From: Gallibacterium genomosp. 3
Lineage (GTDB): Bacteria; Pseudomonadota; Gammaproteobacteria; Enterobacterales; Pasteurellaceae
Length of the DNA stretch: 59,920 nt
Assembly: GCF_001678475.1 (NCBI RefSeq)
Contig: NZ_JTJR01000017.1
Coordinates: 1-59,920 of the forward strand
Direction of reading: 5' to 3'
Below the pieces are notes generated by a model. That model ran no database searches. It saw only the letters and a list, made by a program, of their open reading frames with translations, and was not told the DNA's origin. Positions 26,260 through 37,628 of this stretch are shown here, in pieces. Position 1 is the first letter of the stretch; every line of letters begins with the position of its first letter. The translations under genes and the position numbers were made by a program.

Positions 26260-26903
26260 CCGACACCTCGAATATTTTTAATTGCTTCTTTGCCGAGTTT
26301 TTTTCTTAATGAATGAATTAAAAAATCAACGGCATTACTCTCTACCTCTTCACCCCATCCATAAATTTTATCTTCCAAATCACTACGAGAATAAATAACA
26401 CCTGGATGTTGTAATAAGACTTGTAGAATCGCAAACTCTTTGTTGGTTAATTGGTGAATATCATTGGTTGTTAATTGCTGCACTTGATAGGTTTTCAGAT
26501 TAAGTTTTAATGTGCCGTAACAAAGCTCTGAAGTAAGGTGTTCGCTTTGTTTACGTAGTGCTACACGGATACGAGCGAGTAATTCCGCCATATCAAATGG
26601 TTTGATAATATAATCATCTGCTCCACCGTCTAATCCCTGCAATCGACTAGGTAGATCATCCCTTGCAGTGAGAATAATAATTGGAAAACGGTATTGCTGT
26701 TGGCGTAATTGGGCTAAGACAACTAATCCATCTTTTTTAGGTAAACCTAAATCTAACAATACGAGATCATAAGGTTGTGCCTTGACAGCAGCTAATGCTA
26801 ATTCACCATTTTCTACCCAATCGACTGCATAACTGGCATCTTTTAGGCTTTCTGATAAAGCGTTGGCAATCATCGGGTCATCTTCAACTAATAGAATTCG
26901 CAT
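26241..26903 (-). CDS. OmpR/PhoB-family response regulator
   Basis: 220 aa. The receiver domain has acidic residues in LLVEDDPMI, the phospho-Asp in DLVLLDLGLPKKDG and the conserved Lys in DDYIIKPF. The winged-helix effector has RSDLEDKIYGWGEEVESNAVDFLIHSLRKK in its C-terminal part. Similar to QseB/PmrA/BasR. It lies 82 bases downstream of eptA on the same strand and is coupled to the kinase gene. Probably regulates the locus itself, including eptA; no operator can be assigned with confidence. Confidence 0.9.
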   Translation of the reverse strand: MRILLVEDDPMIANALSESLKDASYAVDWVENGELALAAVKAQPYDLVLLDLGLPKKDGLVVLAQLRQQQYRFPIIILTARDDLPSRLQGLDGGADDYIIKPFDMAELLARIRVALRKQSEHLTSELCYGTLKLNLKTYQVQQLTTNDIHQLTNKEFAILQVLLQHPGVIYSRSDLEDKIYGWGEEVESNAVDFLIHSLRKKLGKEAIKNIRGVGWTIPK

Positions 26904-26985
26904 TGTATTATCCTCTAAACAATGAGTTAGATTATTTAGTTATTCGCAGTAAATTGATACATCGAAATTTACTGCGAAGCAAAGA

Positions 26986-28530
26986 TTATTTTCCACGAAT
27001 ATCAATTGCAGGATCACGTTTTGTTTTTGGTAAACGGCCTTCTAAGCCGTAGTCATCAGGATCATCTTTGCAATTAAATAAATCAAATTGTGGGGAAACT
27101 TTTTCATTAGTAATTTGCATCCAATTCGCAATAGATTCTGTAAAGTTTAATCCTGATTTAAAGCTCTTACATTTAGTATGTTGTTGGCTATCGGATGAGG
27201 TCATAAATAGCGGAACATCATGGTGTAATGGGCTTCCTGCATTATTAAAGAACAGAATTTCTCCATCAATGGTTTTATGAGCTAAGCCATGATCAGCAAA
27301 ATAGATCATTGTGAATGGTTGCTGTTCAGTTTGATATTGCTGTTGTAAAGCTTGATAAACTTGAGCCAAAAGATCATCTGTTTTCTTAATCGAAGAAACA
27401 TAACAGCTTAAATATTGATATTTTTTATTTTTCACTGGTGCAATATTTTTATAATCTTTAATTCGATCACACGCTTTAGGATGAGAACCATAAAGATGCA
27501 AAACAATAAATTTGGCTTGATCGGTTTTTTGTTGTAAGACCTGTTTAAAAGGGGCTAATAATTCGAAATCGCTAGAATCATTATGAATAGAGTCATTATT
27601 AGCAATAAAATATCTTTCATCATTTAAATTGGCAATGGCGGTGATTGGCGTATCAAATTCACCTAAGAAGCCTTGATTTGAAATCCAATAAGTTTTGACA
27701 CCTGAGGCCTTAATTAGATCGATCAAAGTGAGTGAATAATTTGGTGCCCAACGTTTAGTATCTGGTTTTGTCAGCATCAAACGTAGTGAGGCAATAGTAT
27801 TACTACCGGCGGATTCGAAACCATCCACTAATACACCATTTGTTTTTTCAATAAATGGAGTATTTTCGATCGGATAGCCATAAGCATGTAAGTAATCTCG
27901 TCTGACACTTTCCCCAATAACTAAGACATAATTTTTATATTTACCTGAGAATTTTGCTGGTCCCCATTCACTTTCTAACTGTAATTGATTAAGTTTGAAT
28001 AGTTCATCTTTCACTTGACCCGCAGCAGTGAAAAAAGTATGGAAAAAGGCAAATGGCGTTTGATTTACCAAGGCAAAGAAAAGGATTAGACAGAGTAGAG
28101 TTTTATTCCGATAAAATTTGAGTTGGAAACGTTGTGTGAGATAACGAAAAAAGAGCAATAACGGAATAATAGCTATCGCCATCGCATAATATTTAAGTGG
28201 AATTTGTTGTAAAAATTCAGTACCTTCAGCGATATTTGTTGCTAATACAGAAGCCAGATATTGATAATTCGGTTCGCCAAACATTAATCCAACGGGGGCA
28301 TAAAGGGTATAGGCTAAAGCAATAGGAATTACAATGGCGTAAAAAGCAATCCGTGAAGCATTAAAAATTAGGATTAATGCTGCGAGCAATAAAACATCTT
28401 GTAGTTCTACTTGCTTACCACTGCCCATCAGCATAAAGAGTGAGGCAAAATAGAGAACAACTAGGGCAAGAATAATGATAAAGAATTGTCTTAATGTAAT
28501 ACGTTGCAATAAAGAGGAAAAGACTTTCAT
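26986..28530 (-). CDS. eptA: Lipid A phosphoethanolamine transferase, EptA type
   Basis: 514 aa from ATG 28530 (MKVFSSLLQRITLRQFF). Five predicted membrane segments lie in the first about 170 residues, then a periplasmic sulfatase-like domain. The nucleophile region VIGESVRRDYLHAYGYP, the threonine region SNTIASLRLML and the metal-binding FADHGLA are visible; the nucleophile is probably the Ser/Thr in NTIAS. HLYGSHPKAC and KKTDDLLAQVY belong to the same family. It adds phosphoethanolamine to lipid A or core sugars, lowering negative charge and cationic-peptide sensitivity. Followed by a two-component system, as in pmrCAB. Confidence 0.9.
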   Translation of the reverse strand: MKVFSSLLQRITLRQFFIIILALVVLYFASLFMLMGSGKQVELQDVLLLAALILIFNASRIAFYAIVIPIALAYTLYAPVGLMFGEPNYQYLASVLATNIAEGTEFLQQIPLKYYAMAIAIIPLLLFFRYLTQRFQLKFYRNKTLLCLILFFALVNQTPFAFFHTFFTAAGQVKDELFKLNQLQLESEWGPAKFSGKYKNYVLVIGESVRRDYLHAYGYPIENTPFIEKTNGVLVDGFESAGSNTIASLRLMLTKPDTKRWAPNYSLTLIDLIKASGVKTYWISNQGFLGEFDTPITAIANLNDERYFIANNDSIHNDSSDFELLAPFKQVLQQKTDQAKFIVLHLYGSHPKACDRIKDYKNIAPVKNKKYQYLSCYVSSIKKTDDLLAQVYQALQQQYQTEQQPFTMIYFADHGLAHKTIDGEILFFNNAGSPLHHDVPLFMTSSDSQQHTKCKSFKSGLNFTESIANWMQITNEKVSPQFDLFNCKDDPDDYGLEGRLPKTKRDPAIDIRGK

Positions 28531-28561
28531 TATGGTGTGCCAACTCAAACAATCAATAGAC

Positions 28562-28590
28562 AAAAAATTAGGGGAGAACTTCTCCCCTAG
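28562..28590 (-). terminator. gmhA terminator
   Basis: Arms TTAGGGGAGAA and TTCTCCCCTAG form a strong stem; on the minus strand a six-T run follows. It separates gmhA from eptA. Confidence 0.9.
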
Positions 28591-28605
28591 ATACAGATAA
28601 ATTAA

Positions 28606-29193
28606 TTAGGCGTTATCTTTCGCCATTTCAAACTCAATTAACATCATTAAGATATGAATTACCTTAATGTGAATTTCTTGAATGCGATCAGCATAGCCAA
28701 AATGAGGAACTCGAATTTCAACATCAGCTAAACCTGCCATTTTACCGCCATCTTTACCAGTTAAAGCAATAACTTTCATACCTTTGGCTTTGGCTGCTTC
28801 AATAGCATTTAATACATTTTTAGAGTTACCAGAAGTGGATAAACCAAATAACACATCGCCTTGCTGTCCCACTGCTTCTACATAACGTGAAAAGACATAA
28901 TCATAACCAAAGTCATTACTTACACAGCTTAAATGGCTAACATCAGAAATTGCAATGGCAGGATAACCTGGACGATTTTCACGATAACGCCCCGTCAATT
29001 CTTCAGCAAAGTGCATCGCATCACAGTGTGAACCACCATTACCACAGCTTAACACTTTCCCGCCTTGCTTAAAGCTATTAGCAATTAATAATGCGGCATC
29101 TTGGATGAGTTGAATATTTCTATCATCAGATAAAAATTTATCTAATACATCAGCAGCTTGCGTAAGTTCTGCTTTAATTTGTGCTAAATACAT
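28606..29193 (-). CDS. gmhA: Sedoheptulose 7-phosphate isomerase
   Basis: 195 aa from ATG 29193 ([10 protein letters not shown]), preceded by TTGGAG. A SIS-domain enzyme with [22 protein letters not shown], the zinc/active-site region, and [13 protein letters not shown]. The C-terminus carries [13 protein letters not shown] with the catalytic His. It makes D-glycero-D-manno-heptose 7-phosphate, the first step to the heptose of the LPS inner core. It lies 30 bases after gpt in the same direction and ends at a strong terminator. The position next to eptA adds to an envelope/LPS theme. Confidence 0.96.
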   Translation of the reverse strand: MYLAQIKAELTQAADVLDKFLSDDRNIQLIQDAALLIANSFKQGGKVLSCGNGGSHCDAMHFAEELTGRYRENRPGYPAIAISDVSHLSCVSNDFGYDYVFSRYVEAVGQQGDVLFGLSTSGNSKNVLNAIEAAKAKGMKVIALTGKDGGKMAGLADVEIRVPHFGYADRIQEIHIKVIHILMMLIEFEMAKDNA

Positions 29194-29222
29194 AAGCAAC
29201 TCCAAATATCTTTTGCTTAAAA

Positions 29223-29681
29223 TTATTTACGAGAGAGAGGTGGAACAAAGGTAATACCCATATCCCAAGGTTGTTCGATCCAAGTATTTTGTGGAATATC
29301 AACAATATAATCATCAACTAATGGTGCACCAGTTGGTTTAGCAAACACAGTAACAAATTTTGCTTTTGGATACATTTCACGAATTGCACGTGCAGTATTA
29401 CCTGTATCAACTAAATCATCTACTACAATAAAACCTTCGCCATCACCTTCTGCACGGTGTAATACTTTTAATGTACCTTGTTGATCATGATCATAGCTTG
29501 CAATACATACAGTTTCGACTAAACGAATACCTAATTCACGTGCAATAACAGCAGCAGGGAATAAACCACCACGACTTACAGCAATAATACCTTTCCATTG
29601 AGATGCCGGAAGCAAACGTTCAGAAAGTTTGCGTGCGTGCATATGAAACATATCCCAAGTAACAACGTATTTTTCGCTCAT
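29223..29681 (-). CDS. gpt: Xanthine-guanine phosphoribosyltransferase
   Basis: 152 aa, typical length. It contains the PRPP-binding motif [15 protein letters not shown] and the N-terminal [13 protein letters not shown]. The hood region [15 protein letters not shown] is characteristic of Gpt. It salvages guanine, xanthine and hypoxanthine to nucleotides at the inner membrane face. Probably co-transcribed with gmhA. Divergent from pepD, with a shared intergenic region of 137 bases. Confidence 0.97.
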   Translation of the reverse strand: MSEKYVVTWDMFHMHARKLSERLLPASQWKGIIAVSRGGLFPAAVIARELGIRLVETVCIASYDHDQQGTLKVLHRAEGDGEGFIVVDDLVDTGNTARAIREMYPKAKFVTVFAKPTGAPLVDDYIVDIPQNTWIEQPWDMGITFVPPLSRK

Positions 29682-29818
29682 AATAACTATACCTTATGTT
29701 TTTGATTTGAAGTGATAAATAAAATTGCGTAAGGATAACCTGAAATTGTTTTTCGTGCTATCATTTAACGCAATTTCTTTTTATTTTGGATAAAAATTAC
29801 GATATTCGAGGGAGTTTT

Positions 29819-31279
29819 ATGTCGTCAATTACTGAATTATCACCAAAACTTATCTGGAAATGGTTTGCAACCATCTGTTCAATTCCACATCCATCTCACC
29901 ATGAACAAGCACTCGCAGATTTCATTATAAATTGGGCAAAACAAAAACAACTCTGGGTAGAACAAGATCAAACCGGCAATATCTTAATTCGTAAACCTGC
30001 AACACCAGGTATGGAAAATCGTCAGCCAGTTGCATTACAAGCACATTTAGATATGGTGCCACAAGCGAATAAAAATACACCGCATAATTTCCTTACTGAT
30101 CCAATTATTCCTTATGTTGATGGTGATTGGGTAAAAGCAAAAGGAACAACGCTAGGGGCTGATAATGGGATTGGAATGGCATCTTGTTTAGCGGTATTAG
30201 AGAGTGAAGATCTTGCCCATCCAGCATTAGAAGTATTACTTACAGCAACAGAAGAAACAGGGATGGTAGGTGCATTAGGGTTGCAACCAAATTGGTTACA
30301 AAGTAGCGTGATGATTAATACCGATACTGAAGATGAAGGTGAAATTTATATTGGTTGTGCAGGTGGCGAGGATGTTGATATTCGTTATCCTGTGCAATGG
30401 CAATTTGTTAGCGAAACTGAACAAGCCTTACATTTAGCATTAACTGGCTTAAAAGGCGGTCATTCAGGCGCAGAAATTCATCTTAATCGTGGTAATGCAA
30501 TTAAATTATTAGGAAGATTATTAGAACAACTTGCCACACAACAAGTAGATTTCCGCTTAGCTGACATCTCTGGTGGTTCAGTTCGTAATGCGATTCCGAG
30601 AGAAGCCTTTGCGACAATTATTGTGCCAACGAATTCGGTAGCATTGTGTAAACAAACCTTACAACAGTTAGTAGCTGGATTACAGTCTGCTTTATCACAA
30701 GCGGAAACCAAATTGCAATTTGAGGTTTCTGATGCTAAAGCGACACAAGGGATTTCAAACACACAAACACTTGCCTTACTAGATTTAATTAACAGCTTAC
30801 CAAACGGCGTGGTACGTTATAGTGATGCGTTACCAGATGTGGTAGAAAGTTCGATTAGTTTAGGTGTATTAGAAACGAGAGAACAAGAAGTTAAATTTAC
30901 CTTATTAGCACGTTCATTAAATGAACATGGACAAGATAGTGTGGTTAGTTTAGTTCGTTCTGTTTGTCGTTTAGCTGGAGCAGAAGTGAAATTTTCTGGA
31001 CGTTATCCAGGCTGGGAACCGCAAGCAGAATCAGCAATCGTACGCCAAACTAAAGCGCTTTATGATCAAATTCTTGGTAAGGAGAGTGTGATTAAAGTAA
31101 TTCACGCTGGTTTAGAGTGCGGTTTGATTAATAAGGTCTATCCACAAATGGAAATGGTGTCGATTGGACCAACAATTTTAGGAGCGCACTCACCAGACGA
31201 GCGTTGCCATATTCCAGCAGTATCAACTTATTGGCAGTTATTGACTCAACTGTTAGCAACGATACCAGAAAAGAAATAA
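29819..31279 (+). CDS. pepD: Aminoacyl-histidine dipeptidase (peptidase D)
   Basis: 486 aa from ATG 29819, which follows the ribosome site GAGGGAG; an upstream frame extension has no support. M20-family metallopeptidase. QAHLDMVPQ, the first metal ligand and catalytic Asp, TTLGADNGIGMA, and TATEETGMVGALGL with the catalytic Glu pair are visible, then HAGLECGLI and the final ligand region GAHSPDER. It cleaves Xaa-His dipeptides such as carnosine in the cytoplasm. The next gene, ubiE, starts nine bases later, so partial co-transcription is possible. Confidence 0.97.
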   Translation: MSSITELSPKLIWKWFATICSIPHPSHHEQALADFIINWAKQKQLWVEQDQTGNILIRKPATPGMENRQPVALQAHLDMVPQANKNTPHNFLTDPIIPYVDGDWVKAKGTTLGADNGIGMASCLAVLESEDLAHPALEVLLTATEETGMVGALGLQPNWLQSSVMINTDTEDEGEIYIGCAGGEDVDIRYPVQWQFVSETEQALHLALTGLKGGHSGAEIHLNRGNAIKLLGRLLEQLATQQVDFRLADISGGSVRNAIPREAFATIIVPTNSVALCKQTLQQLVAGLQSALSQAETKLQFEVSDAKATQGISNTQTLALLDLINSLPNGVVRYSDALPDVVESSISLGVLETREQEVKFTLLARSLNEHGQDSVVSLVRSVCRLAGAEVKFSGRYPGWEPQAESAIVRQTKALYDQILGKESVIKVIHAGLECGLINKVYPQMEMVSIGPTILGAHSPDERCHIPAVSTYWQLLTQLLATIPEKK

Positions 31280-31288
31280 GGATCGTCA

Positions 31289-32068
31289 ATGGAACAACTT
31301 AATAAAAATCAACAAACTGAAATGGGAGAAGATGTTACCCATTTTGGTTTTAAAACAGTGGCAAAATCAGAAAAACAAAAACTGGTTGCTAATGTTTTTC
31401 ATTCTGTGGCAGATAAATATGATTTGATGAACGATCTTTTATCATTTGGTATTCATCGTGTTTGGAAGCGTTTTACCATTGATTGTAGTGGGGTAAGAAA
31501 AGGGCAAAAAGTGCTAGATCTGGCTGGTGGAACAGGCGATTTTACAGCAAAATTCTCTCGATTAGTTGGGGAAACTGGTCAAGTCATTTTGGCTGATATT
31601 AACGATTCTATGTTACAAGTTGGCCGTGAAAAATTACGTAATTTAGGCGTAGTGGGGAATGTGGAGTATGTGCAAGCAAATGCGGAAATGTTGCCGTTTG
31701 CAGATAATACATTCGATTGCATTGTAATTAGTTTTGGGTTGCGTAATGTAACGGATAAAGATAAGGCCTTACGCTCGATGTATCGTGTGTTAAAACCGGG
31801 TGGTCGTTTATTAGTATTAGAATTTTCTAAACCAATTTTAGAGCCATTGAGTAAAGTGTATAACTTTTATTCATTCAATATTTTGCCAAAAGTGGGCGAA
31901 GTCGTAGTGAATGATGCAGACAGTTATCGTTATTTGGCAGAGTCTATTCGGATGCACCCTGAACAATCTGTATTAGAACAGATGATGATTGATGCTGGAT
32001 TTGAACAAACACAATATTACAATTTAACCGCAGGGATTGTAGCGTTACATCGTGGTTATAAGTTTTAA
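31289..32068 (+). CDS. ubiE: Ubiquinone/menaquinone C-methyltransferase
   Basis: 259 aa. SAM-binding motif [13 protein letters not shown] at residues about 74-86, [15 protein letters not shown], and the family signature [10 protein letters not shown]; the [14 protein letters not shown] and [11 protein letters not shown] endings are standard. It methylates demethylmenaquinone and the ubiquinone intermediate. First of the ubiE-ubiJ-ubiB run with gaps of nine bases and a four-base overlap, the standard order in gammaproteobacteria. Confidence 0.98.
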   Translation: MEQLNKNQQTEMGEDVTHFGFKTVAKSEKQKLVANVFHSVADKYDLMNDLLSFGIHRVWKRFTIDCSGVRKGQKVLDLAGGTGDFTAKFSRLVGETGQVILADINDSMLQVGREKLRNLGVVGNVEYVQANAEMLPFADNTFDCIVISFGLRNVTDKDKALRSMYRVLKPGGRLLVLEFSKPILEPLSKVYNFYSFNILPKVGEVVVNDADSYRYLAESIRMHPEQSVLEQMMIDAGFEQTQYYNLTAGIVALHRGYKF

Positions 32069-32077
32069 AGGCAGCCT

Positions 32078-32710
32078 ATGACACTCTCATCAATTAAACA
32101 ACAGCTTATGTTGCCACAATTTGCGAATGGCTTATTTGAACAAGGGCTAAATTATTTGATGCAACGTAGTGAGGGAATCGAACCTCATCTACGTAAATTG
32201 AATGGAAAAGTGCTATCGATTTCTTTTAAACAAGGTGGTCATGCGTATCTGATTTTTTCTCATCAACGTATTGATGTGTTAGCCAATTATGAAGGTGATG
32301 CAGATTGTGTTGTAACAGCGGATGCGAATGTATTGTGGCAACGACCGCAAAAAAGCCAATTAGCTGATTTTATCAATCGTCAACAAATTGTTTTTCAAGG
32401 GGATTTACAAGTGTTACAAGAAACAGTAGCACTATTTGAACAATTAGAAAAAGATCCCGCGGAATTGTTGTCACCTTACCTAGGTGATGTGGCTGCACAT
32501 ATGTTGACCCGAGGTGTACAACAATTACAACAACAGTTGACAAAACAGTTGCAAACTAGTGAACGCCATTGGGGAGAACGTTTAACAGAAGAGTGGCAAC
32601 TTATTGCTCCAACACTCGCCTTAGTTCATTTTTATGATCAAGTTGCCAGTTTAGAACAGGATCTACAACGTCTTGAAGCTAAAATTAATCGCTTGACAGG
32701 AACAGTATGA
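32078..32710 (+). CDS. ubiJ: Ubiquinone biosynthesis accessory factor UbiJ
   Basis: 210 aa. An N-terminal SCP2-like lipid-binding domain ([32 protein letters not shown]) is followed by a C-terminal helical coil ([20 protein letters not shown]). UbiJ with UbiK scaffolds the cytosolic ubiquinone biosynthesis complex and binds the isoprenoid intermediates. Located between ubiE and ubiB; the stop overlaps the ubiB start by four bases. Confidence 0.95.
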   Translation: MTLSSIKQQLMLPQFANGLFEQGLNYLMQRSEGIEPHLRKLNGKVLSISFKQGGHAYLIFSHQRIDVLANYEGDADCVVTADANVLWQRPQKSQLADFINRQQIVFQGDLQVLQETVALFEQLEKDPAELLSPYLGDVAAHMLTRGVQQLQQQLTKQLQTSERHWGERLTEEWQLIAPTLALVHFYDQVASLEQDLQRLEAKINRLTGTV

Positions 32711-34347
32711 AATTAAAACAGTATTTTCGTTTCTATCAAATTATTCGGGTCATGTTGCAATATGGATTAGATGAAGCATTACCTGAAATTTCATTAACCC
32801 GTCCAATCCGTTGTGTAAGTAAACTATTTTTTTGGATCAAAAATGAACATACTGATAAATCTTTAGGTTTACGGTTACGGTTAGCGTTCCAGACCTTAGG
32901 ACCAGTATGGATTAAATTTGGTCAAATGCTTTCGACACGTCGTGATCTGTTTCCACCAGAAATTGCAGATGAATTGGCTTTATTACAAGATAAAGTAGAA
33001 CCTTTTTCAGGTGATTTAGCTCGAGCAGAAATTGAGAGGGCATTAGGCGGTAAAATTGAACAATGGTTTGATGATTTTGATGAAAAGGCATTAGCTTCCG
33101 CTTCAATTGCTCAGGTCCATACAGGGCGATTTAATGCGAAACAAGCTTTGGCAGGAAAAGAGGTCGTATTCAAGGTTATTCGCCCAGATATTCAACCTGT
33201 GATTGCCTTAGATATTGGATTAATGTATCGGATTGCAAAATGGATTCCTCGTTTAACCAAAGAAGGATATCGATTACGTCCAGTAGAGGTTGTGCAAGAG
33301 TATGAGAAAACCTTGTTGGCGGAATTAGATTTACGCCAAGAGATGTCAAATGCAATTCAATTACGACAAAACTTTTTAGATAGTTCAATGCTTTATGTGC
33401 CAGAGATGTGTCCTGATTTTTGTCATAAAAATATGATTGTAATGGAACGTATCTATGGTATTCCTATTTCTGATATTGCTGCATTAGAAGCCAACGGAAC
33501 AGATATGAAACTATTAGCGGAGCGTGGAGTACAAGTCTTTTTTACCCAAGTTTTTCGTGATAGTTTTTTCCATGCAGATATGCATCCAGGCAACATTTTT
33601 GTGAGTTATGATCATCCTGAATCACCACAGTATATTGGTATTGATTGTGGTATTGTCGGCACATTAAATAGTGAAGATAAACGTTATTTAGCCGAAAACT
33701 TTTTAGCCTTTTTTAACCGAGATTATCGTCGCGTTGCACAATTACATATTGATTCAGGTTGGGTGCCAGAAGATACGAATTTAGATGAGTTTGAACAGGC
33801 TTTCCGAATTGTTTGTGAGCCAATTTTTTCTAAACCATTAGCCGAAATTTCTTTTGGTCATGTGTTATTGAATTTATTTAACACTGCACGTCGTTTCCAG
33901 ATGCAAGTACAACCGCAATTAGTATTATTGCAAAAAACTTTATTGTATATTGAAGGCTTGGGACGCCAACTTTATCCGCAATTAGATTTATGGCAAACAG
34001 CAAAACCGTTCCTGCAAAACTGGATGAATGAGCAAATTAGTGTGAAGAAAATGTATCGTGATTTTCAATCACATATTCCTTATTTACGAGAACATTTTGC
34101 TTCTTTTCCACAAACGTTGCATCAGGCATTGCTGGAACAGAAAGAGATTAAACGTGAACTGGTGTTGATTCGCCGAGAATTTAAGTTACAGCAACGAAAA
34201 AATACCCAACGTGTGTATGGCGTTATTGTAGCGAGTTTGCTATTCTTTGGCGGTTTGTTTGGTTATCCTTTTTTGCCAAGTTGGTTAAGTCTGAGTTTAT
34301 TAGTGATTGCAACTGGCTTATTGGTAAGAACGGTTTTACAGAAATAA
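32707..34347 (+). CDS. ubiB: Ubiquinone biosynthesis ATPase UbiB (ABC1/ADCK family)
   Basis: 546 aa. The KxGQ signature is in [22 protein letters not shown] and the alanine-rich loop in [13 protein letters not shown]. Kinase-like [13 protein letters not shown] and [10 protein letters not shown] contain catalytic-loop and metal-binding acids. Two membrane segments close the protein ([14 protein letters not shown] and [13 protein letters not shown]). It is an ATPase needed to extract or deliver membrane ubiquinone precursors. Full family length; overlaps ubiJ. Confidence 0.97.
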   Translation: MKLKQYFRFYQIIRVMLQYGLDEALPEISLTRPIRCVSKLFFWIKNEHTDKSLGLRLRLAFQTLGPVWIKFGQMLSTRRDLFPPEIADELALLQDKVEPFSGDLARAEIERALGGKIEQWFDDFDEKALASASIAQVHTGRFNAKQALAGKEVVFKVIRPDIQPVIALDIGLMYRIAKWIPRLTKEGYRLRPVEVVQEYEKTLLAELDLRQEMSNAIQLRQNFLDSSMLYVPEMCPDFCHKNMIVMERIYGIPISDIAALEANGTDMKLLAERGVQVFFTQVFRDSFFHADMHPGNIFVSYDHPESPQYIGIDCGIVGTLNSEDKRYLAENFLAFFNRDYRRVAQLHIDSGWVPEDTNLDEFEQAFRIVCEPIFSKPLAEISFGHVLLNLFNTARRFQMQVQPQLVLLQKTLLYIEGLGRQLYPQLDLWQTAKPFLQNWMNEQISVKKMYRDFQSHIPYLREHFASFPQTLHQALLEQKEIKRELVLIRREFKLQQRKNTQRVYGVIVASLLFFGGLFGYPFLPSWLSLSLLVIATGLLVRTVLQK

Positions 34348-34425
34348 TGCAATGATTATGGCTAGTCTCTAGGTAAGAGTAGCGGTATAATTTGACGAAA
34401 TTTTTTTACTTATCGAGGTATCATT

Positions 34426-34656
34426 ATGGGTGGAATTAGTATTTGGCAACTGTTGATTATCGTATTAATTGTTGTATTACTTTTCGGAACAAAGAAATTA
34501 AAAACATTAGGTTCAGATCTTGGTGAATCAGTCAAAGGCTTTAAAAAAGCAATGAGTGATGATAATGAAAAAGATGCTGAATTTAAGAAATCTATTGAAT
34601 CACAAACCAGCTCGACTAGCGAAACAGCAAAAAGCAAAGATAAAGAGCAGGCATAA
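34426..34656 (+). CDS. tatA: Sec-independent translocase subunit TatA
   Basis: 76 aa. Short periplasmic N-terminus, one membrane helix ([19 protein letters not shown] with the FGxxKL hinge), then the amphipathic helix [16 protein letters not shown] and an acidic charged tail. TatA oligomerises to form the passage for folded proteins. The stop is two bases before tatB. A likely substrate in this window is the PhoX phosphatase at 50950. Confidence 0.97.
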   Translation: MGGISIWQLLIIVLIVVLLFGTKKLKTLGSDLGESVKGFKKAMSDDNEKDAEFKKSIESQTSSTSETAKSKDKEQA

Positions 34657-34658
34657 CC

Positions 34659-35198
34659 GTGTTTGATATAGGTTTTTCAGAACTTGTTCTGATTTTTGTC
34701 ATCGGTTTAGTTGTATTAGGGCCACAGCGTTTGCCTGTGGCTATTCGTACCATAGTCAGTTGGATTCGTACACTCCGCAATCTAGCGAATAATGTACAAT
34801 CAGAGCTGGCACAAGAATTAAAACTACAAGAGCTGCAAGAAAGCATCAAAAAAGCTGAACATCTTAATCTATCATCTCTTTCCCCTGAGTTAAGCAAAAC
34901 GGTCGAAGAGTTAAAAGCGTCAGCAGCGAAAATGCAACAGCAGTTGGATCAACAAACACAAGCAGCAAATCAAACGGTTGAACAGTTAAAATCATCTGTT
35001 GAATCAGCGTCTTCAGCTTCTCAAACAGCTAATGAACAATCAGCAACGGAAGTGTTACCTGATGAACAAGCGGAATTAGCTGAAATTGATGAAGAAAAGT
35101 TGATTTTAGAACAGCATAGTGATGATTTAGCTACTTATGATCCAATGACCAGTGCTGAGCAAGCAAATATTACCAACAAAGAGAAAAAAGATTCATAA
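34659..35198 (+). CDS. tatB: Sec-independent translocase subunit TatB
   Basis: 179 aa, starting with GTG. The N-terminus [25 protein letters not shown] shows the membrane helix, the conserved early Glu and the GPxxLP hinge of TatB. An amphipathic helix and long coiled tail rich in Gln, Ala and Glu follow ([18 protein letters not shown]). With TatC it binds twin-arginine signals. Operon position tatA-tatB-tatC, with tatC 23 bases downstream. Confidence 0.96.
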   Translation: MFDIGFSELVLIFVIGLVVLGPQRLPVAIRTIVSWIRTLRNLANNVQSELAQELKLQELQESIKKAEHLNLSSLSPELSKTVEELKASAAKMQQQLDQQTQAANQTVEQLKSSVESASSASQTANEQSATEVLPDEQAELAEIDEEKLILEQHSDDLATYDPMTSAEQANITNKEKKDS

Positions 35199-35221
35199 TT
35201 GTCGTTCAATGAGGGAAGGCT

Positions 35222-35953
35222 ATGCCGAGTGTTGATGAATCTCAACCGCTAATTACCCATTTAGTTGAGTTACGCAATCGCATTTTAAAAAGTTTTATTT
35301 GTGTGTTGATTGTGTTTATTGCATTAGTTTATTTTGCTAATGATATTTACCACATTGTTTCTGAGCCTTTAATTAAGGAATTACCAAATAACTCAACAAT
35401 GATTGCAACTAATATTGTTGCACCATTTTTTACACCAATTAAATTAACCGCAATTACAGCAATCTTTTTGTCTGTGCCTTATATCTTGTATCAAGTGTGG
35501 GCATTTATCGCCCCAGCATTATATAAGCACGAAAAACGTTTAATTTATCCATTGTTAGTATCTAGTACATTACTGTTTTATATTGGTGTTGCCTTTGCTT
35601 ACTATGTTGTATTCCCATTGGTGTTTTCATTTTTAACCAAAACAGCACCAGAAAGTGTTGCGATTGCAACGGATATTAGCAGCTATTTAGATTTTGTATT
35701 AACCCTATTTTTAGCTTTTGGGATCTGTTTTGAAGTACCCGTAGCGATTATTTTATTATGCTGGAGTGGTGTTGTTAGCGTAGCTAGCTTAAAAGAAAAA
35801 CGCCCTTATATCTTAGTTGGTGCGTTTGTCATCGGGATGTTATTAACACCACCAGATGTCTTTTCTCAAACATTACTTGCAGTACCTATGTACCTCTTAT
35901 TTGAGGTCGGCGTATTCTTTGCTCGATTCTATCAACCGAAAGAAGAAGAGTAG
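35222..35953 (+). CDS. tatC: Sec-independent translocase subunit TatC
   Basis: 243 aa with six membrane segments. The N-terminal region [16 protein letters not shown] is the conserved twin-arginine-binding start. [12 protein letters not shown]-type loops, with the conserved Glu, are near residue 175. It is the receptor core of the Tat translocase in the inner membrane. Last of the tat genes; a hairpin without a T-run lies in the gap before hemB. Confidence 0.97.
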   Translation: MPSVDESQPLITHLVELRNRILKSFICVLIVFIALVYFANDIYHIVSEPLIKELPNNSTMIATNIVAPFFTPIKLTAITAIFLSVPYILYQVWAFIAPALYKHEKRLIYPLLVSSTLLFYIGVAFAYYVVFPLVFSFLTKTAPESVAIATDISSYLDFVLTLFLAFGICFEVPVAIILLCWSGVVSVASLKEKRPYILVGAFVIGMLLTPPDVFSQTLLAVPMYLLFEVGVFFARFYQPKEEE

Positions 35954-35977
35954 TCAATTATTTTGATTCATTTTTGG

Positions 35978-36004
35978 ATAACCGCCAACTTGTTTGGCGG
36001 TTAT
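35978..36004 (+). terminator. Hairpin after tatC
   Basis: ATAACCGCCAA (35978-35988) pairs perfectly with TTGGCGGTTAT (35994-36004) around a 5-nt loop. No T-run follows, so termination may be weak. Confidence 0.65.
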
Positions 36005-36046
36005 GCCATTATCAGTAAAGAATAATTTTGTAGAACAATTAATTAA

Positions 36047-37078
<1,032 letters not shown>

Positions 37079-37079
37079 T

Positions 37080-37628
37080 ATGACGAACGAATTCAGTATT
37101 GAACAACAGCGAACAGCTTTACAACAACAGTTCCCACAATATCAACTGGTATCTGGGTGGGGCAATCCACAAGCAGAAATTATGTTTATCGGCGATGCAC
37201 CGGGTAAAGATGAGTGGGAGCGAGGACCTTTTGCTGGTACAAGCGGTAAATTTTTTGATCAAATGCTGAATTCAATCGGTTTAGTTAGAGAGAATATTTA
37301 TTTAACGAATGTGGTTAAATTTCGCCCAGAAAAGCGAGATCCTAATCAACGAGAAATTGCAGCTTTTGCAGATTGGTTACAGGCAGAGATAAGGTTAGTA
37401 CAACCAAAAATTATTGTTCCTTTTGGACGCATTGCTTTATCAGTATTCTTGCCTGATCTAAAAATTAGTGAAGTACATGGGCAATTATTATCTCTAACTA
37501 AAAAAGAGCAATCTTTTTTATTATTGCCGATGTATCACCCAGCAGCGGCAATGCATAATGGAAAAATTCGCCCAATGTTGAAACAAGATTTTCTTACATT
37601 GGGCGAAGTATGGAATGAGTTAGATTAA
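37080..37628 (+). CDS. Uracil-DNA glycosylase superfamily protein, family-4-like without Fe-S cysteines
   Basis: 182 aa. Motif A is FIGDAPGKDEWERGPFAG, close to the GEGPGxxE of family 4 enzymes. The TNVVKFRPEKRDPN segment and motif B MYHPAAAM are in their usual order. Family 4 enzymes hold a 4Fe-4S cluster through four cysteines; this protein has no cysteine at all, e.g. KFRP replaces KCRP. It may therefore be a cluster-free branch with a different substrate. It follows hemB by one base, and its stop overlaps the convergent aphA stop. An ordinary ung is also present. Confidence 0.82.
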   Translation: MTNEFSIEQQRTALQQQFPQYQLVSGWGNPQAEIMFIGDAPGKDEWERGPFAGTSGKFFDQMLNSIGLVRENIYLTNVVKFRPEKRDPNQREIAAFADWLQAEIRLVQPKIIVPFGRIALSVFLPDLKISEVHGQLLSLTKKEQSFLLLPMYHPAAAMHNGKIRPMLKQDFLTLGEVWNELD

